DNA from: Stenopsyche tienmushanensis | Lineage: Eukaryota; Arthropoda; Insecta; Trichoptera; Stenopsychidae | Direction: 5' to 3' | Length of the DNA: 64,000 nucleotides | Assembly (NCBI GenBank): GCA_008973525.1 | Contig: WACJ01000040.1 | Location: forward strand, 1,302,001-1,366,000 | Shown: one piece after another, positions 56,437 to 64,000 of the stretch | Position numbering within the stretch: position 1 is the stretch's first letter | Layout of the letters: each line of letters opens with the position of its first letter | The notes under the pieces: model-generated | Database searches by the model: none | What the model saw: only the letters and a program-made list of their open reading frames with translations | What the model was told of the DNA's origin: nothing | Position numbers and translations under genes: made by a program

Positions 56437-56545
56437 TAATGACCCCTCGGTACGATTTCTGCAGTTGAATACGACGACAGTCGGGGACTATCGCAGCGGC
56501 GAAGGCAACGAAACTCGAGAAGTCGGTCAGGGCCTCCGAAATGCT
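56437..56545 (+). repeat. Three-copy short repeat with a common reading frame, copy 3
   Basis: TCTAATGACCCCTCGGTACG, ATTTCTGCAGTTGAATACGA and GCAGCGGCGAAGGCAACGAA; frame SNDPSVRFLQLNTTTVGDYR then SGEGNETREV. It matches 10494 in its left half and 37.7 kb in its right half. Confidence 0.5.
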
Positions 56546-56900
56546 TCAGATGACATCTGAGCTATCAACGATTTAAGTAAAGGAATAAGAAAAAAATATG
56601 CATATTTGTGATATTTTTTTGAAATCATGAATGAATATTGAGGATAAATCGATAAATAAAATCATGTTATAAATATTTATGTTTATAGATGAAAATTGAA
56701 GAAAAACGTGGCACAGGGCTTGTGTCGTCAGACTGCAACGATTAGCGGAAACATGACACGCGTATCGTAAACGGTCGAAAGAATATGACATAAATGTTGT
56801 AACATCGGTAATTACATTGTTACAGAAATATGATTTTGAAATTACTGAGGAAGAAATGTATGAGAAGACAATCAAACGCTGTCAAATCGTCTTTCATAAA

Positions 56901-57229
56901 GGCCCGATCCACACTATGGTGCCGTTGACGGTTCGATCTCGCTCCGATCAAATATTCTTAGACGAGAAACAATGAAAGTATTCACACTATCGTATCGCTC
57001 CAATTCCGATCCGATATCGCGCCGGTACCGGTTCGTCCGAAAGAATATTTTACTGGAGCGGATTCACACTATGGTGCCGTTGACGGTTCGATCTCACTCC
57101 GATCTCGGTCCGATCAAATATTCTCATACAAAAAACGGGATTGGAACGATCCGATAGTGTGAATACTCTGATCGGACCGAGACCGGAGCGAGATCGAACC
57201 GTCAACGGCACCATAGTATGGATCGGGCC
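56901..57229. mobile_element. PIF/Harbinger-like MITE, rearranged long copy
   Basis: Outer ends GGCCCGATCCACACTATGGT and CCATAGTATGGATCGGGCC are followed by TAA on the right and AAA on the left (one mismatch). Inside, a second left arm (GGATTCACACTATGGTGCCG, about 57060) follows a GCGCCGGTACCGGTTCG variant, so this copy also has a duplicated arm. Confidence 0.8.
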
Positions 57230-57449
57230 TAATTCTTCGACGGAAAAATTAAATGCCAGTTTTTGGCGGAAAAATCGTCTACATTTGCAACTGTAATTAA
57301 AATATCATTTTAAAATAATGCTATTTCCGGCATTCCGTCATAGATAATTTCCTAATAAAAAATATTCATATTCCATCATAAGATTTGTACTAATTTATCT
57401 AAATGTCTCTGTTATCTATCTAAATGTTCTGGGGAAAATAACGGTTTTT

Positions 57450-57772
57450 GCCAGTTGGCCAACACTGATTGATCGCGAGACGTTCATTCATCATATCAGT
57501 GGTCCGAAAAACGGACCGATTGAACATACAAGCGACTCCGTCCTCTTTTAGGGCTTTTTGTGGTATTTTATATGATCTGTACGATCACGGAAGCAACGTA
57601 GCGTCTAGAAACTTTCTATCATAGTATTCTTTTAAACAGTAACCGCCATCTATACGATAGGTCTTTGTATATTATTTTAAAACATACATTATTATAGTAT
57701 TCAATATATTGCATTTATAATAGTATTAGTTAACTTTGGGGCGGGGGGGGGGGGGGGAAGAGGAAGTTAGTT
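57450..57772 (+). mobile_element. hAT-2 deletion derivative, copy B
   Basis: It shares the AACACTGATTGA/TCGCGAGACG deletion joint with 44.45 kb. It continues to CGGAAGCAACGTAGCGTCTA, ACCGCCATCTATACGATAGG and the G-run at 57738-57758. The right terminus is missing. Confidence 0.75.
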
Positions 57773-57774
57773 AC

Positions 57775-59805
57775 AATTATGAATAAGCGATTAAATTTAT
57801 CTTGGATAACGTTCGATGATTTGATTTAGAATCATAAAAATGGGATAATATCAAGGAGATAAGGATTGCAATACGTTTCAAGTATTAGAAACAATGCATT
57901 TATCGTAATGTAATCAAAGCTCATGTTCAGCATAAGGGCCAATGGGCATATCCGAGTTCATCGGATAATATATTTTCAATATAATTCGCAGTAAAATTGC
58001 CACTGTAAAATATGAACACTGATACACTTCCAAGAATGGTTATAAATCGATAGCGATTGAGCGATAAAATTTCACTTTGGGTGCTATTTTTCTACCTGAA
58101 TAACAGAATATCTGAACAAGTCTGCACAAATATTTCAATCAAGAATACTGGACATCATAAAAAATCACGAATAACCTGTATTCCAACCTGGAAGGGTGCA
58201 GAATCCTGATTATTCCATACAAATAGCGACTATATATAGGGTGAAATTTCGTCGGCTATTAGTCAGTGTTGTGCGTATTTTGTCATTGCCAATCATCACG
58301 CAAAATCGATTGAAACGCATTTTGAACAAAACTAAGAACTAGTGCTCTATTTAATGGTGGTTTTATGAATTACATTTTTCGAATTGTTTACTACGAGACG
58401 CGTTACGTAATTCAAGATGTTGTTTAATTTTCGTGAACATATGGCAAATTGAAATTGCTCTTGCCAAATTTACTTTCGTTACAATCATCACAATCGCGCA
58501 TAATTTTTCTAAACATCAAAATCTTCCATTGATGTTAGTGTTTTTTCTACGCAAAAGGATGAAGGACTTTATCACTTCGGGCTCAAATTAAGCCCTTGAA
58601 AGTGTTTGGTGAAATTCGTGGATTTATAAAAATGCATTTGGAGGGTTTCTTTGATGTCGGAGATTCGGCAGTGGTCCTTTTAAAAAGGCCTAAAATTACC
58701 GCTTTTGAGTTATTGCAAAATGGGTAATGTCATTTTTATTGTTATTGCTGTAGTTTGGGTAACTTCTTGGAACGACAACGACCGGCCAAGTACAGAACGA
58801 ATTGCCCCGAAAAGACACCCATACACGTACCACACTATTAAAATATCAAAATTATGATTGCTTATAAATGGATTAAATGTGTTTTTAGTGATTCCGTTGC
58901 ATTTTTAATGGTAAGCTTTGTTTTTAGTGATTCTGTACGTACTTTATTGGGTAAAGGCGAATATCCATAGATGTTAGAATGATATAAACGCGAATTTTAT
59001 ATAGGATATGATCTATGAGTAAGAAGCGAAATTATAATTTTTTAAAATATACATTTATTATTGTTGCAAATTCATCAATCTAGAATCTAAGCCATTATAT
59101 GAACACTTGGTTTTTTTAATGCATATTTAATATGATTGTAAACTACATGAATGCCAATTAAATTCATATATTATTTACTTTGACATATTCAAAAATATAA
59201 CTAACGATATTGTAAATTTATCCCTAATGCTAAAAATATCTGATGATATATGATTTTGTATATTTAAATAATTCATAATTTTTTGTGTATAATGCTTATT
59301 TGGATTGCTTACGAAGAGACTTGGTTTTGAAACTGATTAATTGTTAGAAGAAACATTCCAAATATCTAATTCCAATAAATAATGGTCTGATATGAAATTT
59401 CAGTTGCCAACTGGTGTGTTAAAATTAACAAATCGAAATGACTAATGTATACAAGATAAGCATGAATGAAATATGTAATCGATTTCGTTTTATCTTAACT
59501 TCTTTTCAAGCGCTTTTAATGACCAAGATAGTATATTGAAATCAGTGTCAGTTTTGCATGATTCATCTAAACGCATTAAAATCGAGATAAAGAATGTTAA
59601 AGGGATTTTTTTTCTGGTGATTTATGCTAATCATAGATACAAATCAGTCAATTATACACTGCGAATCTATTCAATTTTGAAATTCGAATTATTGAAAATA
59701 TTGATGATACAGGGTATTTTTATATATTTATTTTTATTAGACTTGGCTGCGAGCATATAGATCAAAAGGTACACCCCGTTGATTACAGGGGATGTCTACG
59801 TTTAT
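57775..59805. other. Unique 2-kb AT-rich spacer, nothing recognised
   Basis: No repeats shared with the window and no credible ORF. Confidence 0.4.
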
Positions 59806-59813
59806 AGCTTTAA

Positions 59814-60000
59814 GGCCCGATCCACACTATGGTGCCGGTAACGGTTCGATCTCGGTCTCGGTCCGGTCAAATATTCTCATACAAAAATCGGGATTGGCGA
59901 TAGTGTGAATATTCTAATTGTTTCTTGTGTAAGAATATTTGATCGGACCGAGACCAGAGCGACATCGAACCGTCAACGGCACCATAGTGTGGATCTGGCC
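59814..60000. mobile_element. PIF/Harbinger-like MITE
   Basis: GGCCCGATCCACACTATGGT and ACCATAGTGTGGATCTGGCC are flanked by TAA at 59811-59813 and 60001-60003. At 187 bp it is a slightly deleted compact form. Confidence 0.9.
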
Positions 60001-60179
60001 TAAAAATGTCGATAGCTGTCGTCAAATGATCTGTTATAAATACGCTTTAATGTACTTATTATTTTGTAATAATTCAAGTGAAACCATTTTATAGGCGCGG
60101 TAGAACGAATTGATTTTAACGTCACGAAAAATGAAACTCCTGGCGGAATTTCGTCAGAGAGGAAGAATCGTTTATAGTG

Positions 60180-60330
60180 TGTCTGTTGCATATATCATAG
60201 AGACGCTACGCGCATGCGCCACGCCGTATCAATTGTGTACTTAGCATAATGCAACCACTACACCAATAGCAAGTCTATTTTATTAAATATTACACGGTGC
60301 ACAGCGCAATCTTTTAGCTTGTAATTTCGC
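60180..60330. repeat. Unclassified two-copy interspersed repeat, copy 2
   Basis: CATATATCATAGAGACGCTA, CGCGCATGC and the TTTTATTAAATATTACACGG and AATCTTTTAGCTTGTAATTT blocks parallel 2840-2970. Confidence 0.5.
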
Positions 60331-60511
60331 ACGAGAACAGCTTTATAGCATCATTTCGTTGAGACATGAATTCCAAATCCAGCAGTTTGAACATTATTTA
60401 GATAAATACTTTCAATGTCGCCGGAAATGATTGATGAAGATGAATCTCTTCGACTAATAATTTATAAACCAAAATTATATTTACGTTAACTGCTTCTTTT
60501 AGCTATTATAA

Positions 60512-60887
60512 TATATGTTTTTCAAATTGTTATATTAACACTTCCCAACCGGTGATGTATTTACTACACCTCGACTCTAATAATGTGAATATCGATATGA
60601 AATATAATAGATACGGGGTTCAGAACTTTTGTATTCCTCCGTAATATAATTACGAATCACATCAAAATATTATAGTGTATAAGTATTCATCTGCAGCGAT
60701 GGAAATAAATCATTTGTCGGGAAATTGTGAATTTTAGTCCGTGTCTCAGCAAAAAGGAATTTTATGTCAGATTGATGGTGTTCAGATCCAGACTAAATTA
60801 CTATATTTTTAACTTTTCTTAAATAAATAAAATTATTTCACCTCGAAATCCCGGGATTGAAATTTTGGCTTGGGATTGGATTCCCTA
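60512..60887 (-). mobile_element. hAT-3 fragment with right-hand TIR
   Basis: Inverse core (ACCGGTGATGTATTTACTAC at about 60549) then CGTGTCTCAGCAAAAAGGAA, GTTCAGATCCAGACTAAATT and the terminus AATCCCGGGATTGAAATTTT to GGATTGGATTCCCTA. The opposite terminus is lost. Confidence 0.8.
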
Positions 60888-61149
60888 GACATGGCTATTT
60901 ATAAGCGACTGTATCTAAATAATATATGGAAGGTTATAAGAATATCGCGATAAAATCGTTTATATGTTTTATTATCGCGTATTATAACGTAATATAAATT
61001 TGTGTATTTAATGGCGTGTTGTCATTGCGCAATATTTTGTTGTAAAATTGTATTTCAATGTGATGAAAGTGATTGATATTACAATAGATAGTATTTAGGG
61101 TTTCGTAAGGTGCGTCACAATGATGGGAAAGATCGTATTTGCTTTGATT

Positions 61150-61565
61150 GAATTAAAGGTGGTGGGAGTAATTTCTTTGTCTCGCGCGGAGCTTTATTGG
61201 TAACGTGCATGGGGTGCTTTAGTCGCATCTGCCTCGTAGGAGCGCACAGCGCCAGCTGCCATGGCCCGGCCCCATGAGGCAGCCCAGCGCGCCACTTCTC
61301 GGCCAGTTGCGGCCGCGCGAGCACGCGTCTCGCGCTCCTGCCGATTGGCGCCCGCGCGAGTTCGCACTTCTCAACACGCAGTGTCCTTCGCGCGATTCCA
61401 ATAGCGACACGTGTGTCGCACTAGCGCGACATCCGCGTAAACTCTCCGCATAAAATGTGACTCAAAAGTGAATAACGTTAACAGGAAAATGTTAGTGCCG
61501 TTCGTGTGACACTCTGGAGAGACAGCATATTCGCCCGCCGAAGCCGTAAGATTGTTCTAATTTGT
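61150..61565 (+). promoter_or_regulatory. CpG-rich block, candidate promoter or first non-coding exon
   Basis: The block is sharply richer in G, C and CpG than the rest of the window (GCGGCCGCGCGAGCACGCGT, GCGCCCGCGCGAG). It contains inverted CCAAT boxes (ATTGG near 61196 and 61344) and an E-box inside GCGACACGTGTGTCGC (61404-61419), and closes at GCCGTAAGATT, a possible splice donor (GTAAGA at about 61547). It contains no repeat of the window. These traits suit a housekeeping-type arthropod promoter with a 5' UTR exon reading rightward, but no coding exon is identified and the direction is inferred. Confidence 0.35.
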
Positions 61566-62860
61566 TGCTCAGCGAATTGGCATTCATCTAATTGATCCGA
61601 ACCATGTGATTGTCCAGCTTCGGATCCGATCCACAGCCATCATGCGCCAGATCTCTTAAGTATGCCGCCATGTCTTTGTCTGATTTTCAGCCCCTCGACC
61701 GAAAAACCTTCACTATGCGACGGCCGTGACCAGCGCAAATATTTAATTTTAATGTAATATTGCACTTGTCCCGGCCTATGCATGGCGAAGATATTCTCCA
61801 ATATTGTACAGATGCACCATCGACGATTGTGGACCCAAACGAAGAAGCGCGACAGACGGGGAATACCCCTTTTAACGGACGCACCGAATTTAACGGCCAA
61901 ACAACCGTGCGGGTGCCAGATTTACGCAGCATAACAGAACCGCAAACCCGGATTTCCATAATCACAAAAAAGTGCTAAAGTGATATCAAAACAGTGCCCA
62001 ATTCTGGATCGCGCGCCAATTTGAACCATTTCATCGCGAGGCGTCGATCTCGCAGCGGACGCAGACTTGCCAAAACTACTGACACGGCCGTCCCATCTGG
62101 ATTAAGCCGCATTCATACGCTCGTCAAAATCCGTACATCGCGAACTTCCCGGGACCGGCCAAACCGGATCGCTACACAATACCGGACGGGATGAATCATG
62201 CATTTCAAACTCCCGGACGCTTTCCAAATCCACATTCAAACGACGAAATGCAAATCGCGCGGACGCATCCCAATCCCCCGAATTTAAACGCGATTTTAAG
62301 ATCGCCGTACCGTTATCGCGATAAACGCGGATAACTGTAATTCCATCCATTGATGCTAATCAAGTGACAGTTATTAGTTCATAAACGGCCGTTTGAAAGA
62401 CGACCGTATACGATGCCGCCATTGTTGCGCGGTCACATGGCCCATCTATTTTCCCATGGTCGAAATTTCCAGGGTCAAGTTCGATCGGCGGGAATTTGGC
62501 ACCCAGATCATCCCGCTTGCGAATAGTCCCACGCCAAATGAATGGGTCTCACAAAAAGGCCATTATTGATCACTTTCGCTTTTTTTTTTGCATTGCGGAA
62601 AGTTCAAGGCTCGTTGAAAATTCGGATGCTCCATCAAGCTCTCTTGGATGTGCTTGTATAAATGCTAAATTTCCCCCAATTCGAGATTAATGCTTATCTT
62701 GTTTGTAATCTGATTATTTGCTAGCGGCAAGTAATGGGACGCGTGTCTTCAGATCGTAAATTTGAAGGGGGACAAGCATCATTTTTGGTGTACATGCACT
62801 TAAGGTGTTATTAATATTTAAATCATACTAATACATAATACATATCACCGACGTTGCAAA
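61566..62860. other. Repeat-free, moderately GC-rich stretch; possible first intron
   Basis: No TE homology. Short frames on both strands (up to 92 codons, 61687-61965 minus) lack motifs. An octamer ATGCAAAT is at 62248-62255. If the CpG block is a first exon, this would be intron DNA. Confidence 0.3.
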
Positions 62861-62867
62861 TTATCAA

Positions 62868-63128
62868 ATGTATCTATTTGCACTGTTTTATTGCATGAAT
62901 ACATTTTTTGAAACATTTTTATTGGTACCAATGAATAATTCAACATATATTTACATACTTCATAGACTATTGGATCTGGTCCATTGTCTTGTTATTGTCC
63001 TGGACAATCAACTTGCCATCAACGGATTTATTTGCATGAGATGTGATGAAGAAGGCATTGCTTGGGTCAGCTGGTTTAATGCACTCCCAGAACTAGCAAC
63101 GTTTCTTCGACACGTTACTAATCTTTGA
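62868..63128 (+). CDS. Unrecognised 86-codon ORF
   Basis: An ATG at 62868 opens a frame to TGA 63126-63128. It has a hydrophobic N-terminal third (MYLFALFYCMNTFFETFLLV) and a later stretch GFICMRCDEEGIAWVSWF. It lies in repeat-free DNA downstream of the CpG-rich block. No family is recognised, no promoter or intron signals decide the start, and the frame length is within chance for this composition. It is listed because it is one of few ATG-led frames here not explained by transposons. It could equally be meaningless intergenic or intronic sequence. Confidence 0.15.
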   Translation: MYLFALFYCMNTFFETFLLVPMNNSTYIYILHRLLDLVHCLVIVLDNQLAINGFICMRCDEEGIAWVSWFNALPELATFLRHVTNL

Positions 63129-63514
63129 ATCATTTCATTGCTTGCTGGAATTGTTCGTCACCGTCGTTCATCAACCGTTCGTTAGTCTCTGAGCAATCCT
63201 AGTACGGTTGGATCGCAATATCTCATGAGTGCTCTTTTTAAATCTGAATCACATTTTTTCCTCATTGTACTGTTAGTCCTCTATAGATTCATCAATCATC
63301 CGTGTAGTCCGGTGATCGAACTCTCATTAACCGTGAATGCGCCCTAATTGCTTCAATCTCCAGAAAGGCGACGTTTCAATTCATCATCCATCCATCCGCG
63401 AACATTTAATTACATCGGCAGGAACACCTTTGTCCATTGCCTCTTTTCATCCCATAATGTCGCACAAATCGAGAGCACGATCTTCCAATTGATTCCATTC
63501 GTGAAGAATGGTTT

Positions 63515-63784
63515 ATGCATCGCCGATGTGTATGTAACTTAAGAACCGCTCGTCGAGATGTTGCCAGCATCCAAGTACCGTTAATAGCGGACCAAAGCGG
63601 AATTCTTCATCCGGATCTTCGACCATCGACTGTTTATCATTTCGAAATTGATCCCCAATGGGTCTTCCGATTGATCCCTGGGGATTCTGATATGTTAGGC
63701 AATCGAATCTCGCATAGTTCGGATTCAGCTAAATTTTTGCGAGTTACAAGTAGGCAACGATCTTTGAATATTGCAAGAACGTAG
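63515..63784 (+). CDS. Unrecognised 89-codon ORF
   Basis: An ATG at 63515 opens a frame that ends at TAG 63782-63784. Codon choice is mixed and third positions are not strongly AT-biased, unlike the surrounding spacers. Residues include VPLIADQSGILHPDLRPSTV then YHFEIDPQWVFRLIPGDSD. No domain, signal peptide or membrane segment is evident. It may be an exon fragment of the gene suggested by the CpG-rich block upstream, or a chance frame. The remaining sequence to the window end shows no continuation. Confidence 0.2.
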   Translation: MHRRCVCNLRTARRDVASIQVPLIADQSGILHPDLRPSTVYHFEIDPQWVFRLIPGDSDMLGNRISHSSDSAKFLRVTSRQRSLNIART

Positions 63785-64000
63785 ATAAAACCACTCTAAT
63801 AAAATATTTGCGAAATCCCAAATAAGGGGAAGTAGATAAGGCCCTTATCAATCTTGCATAATATACTATCAACAACCTATATGAATGCTATCAAAATATC
63901 ATTGCTTTAACTTCTAGCGCTGAAAATGCTTTCCATTGCATCAAGTTTGAAGACTCGAAAGCTGTTTATAAAGCGATTCATGCATTTTTCAATCGTCCGT

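Noticed and set aside
1..64000. CRISPR arrays, tRNA, rRNA or bacterial operons
   Set aside because: Repeats are dispersed TE copies without regular spacers, and no RNA gene or operon structure was recognised.

Overview
The window looks like nuclear DNA of an arthropod, most likely an insect. It is AT-rich and has no operons, ribosome binding sites or long uninterrupted genes. Instead it is packed with decayed transposable elements of kinds typical of insect genomes: an R1-clade non-LTR retrotransposon, mariner fossils, several hAT families, PIF/Harbinger-like and pogo-like MITEs, and Helitron-like repeats that begin near TATATAAAAATCAATG. The species cannot be fixed from the sequence. No rRNA, tRNA, CRISPR array, prophage or defence system was seen.

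Layout. 0-5 kb: a 5'-truncated R1-clade LINE (503-2195) split by a hAT element, then a pogo-like MITE and a first hAT-2 copy joined to a mariner fossil. 5-14.5 kb: Helitron-like copies, hAT-3 copies, and a hAT-3 (8639-10389) that carries a second R1-clade LINE with target-site duplications. Between 10.9 and 11.9 kb lies non-repetitive DNA with a possible small secreted peptide ORF too short for ordinary ORF calling. 14.5-25 kb: a Tc1/mariner-like element with a tandemly repeated catalytic motif and a hAT-1 insertion (16.4-17.2 kb), a pogo-like MITE, a hAT element hosting PIF-like MITEs (19.9-20.7 kb) and two mariner fossils. 25-47 kb: several hAT-2 copies with clear 8-bp duplications, more pogo-like MITEs, and one hAT-2 inside a pogo-like MITE whose empty site survives in two sister copies. 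47-60 kb: hAT-3, a second tandem transposase-motif array, hAT-2 composites and PIF-like MITEs. 61.1-61.6 kb: a CpG-rich block with CCAAT and E-box-like motifs that could be the promoter or first exon of a host gene reading rightward. The last 2.5 kb hold two short, repeat-free, unrecognised ORFs.

The strongest results are structural: at least five nested insertions, most with matching duplications, which give a relative chronology; composite units that moved together (pogo-like pair, hAT-2 plus mariner); and tandem duplication inside transposase or MITE sequence. Family names such as hAT-1, Pogo-1 and Hel-1 are local labels, not database names. Apart from the low-confidence peptide and promoter candidates, no host protein gene could be identified.
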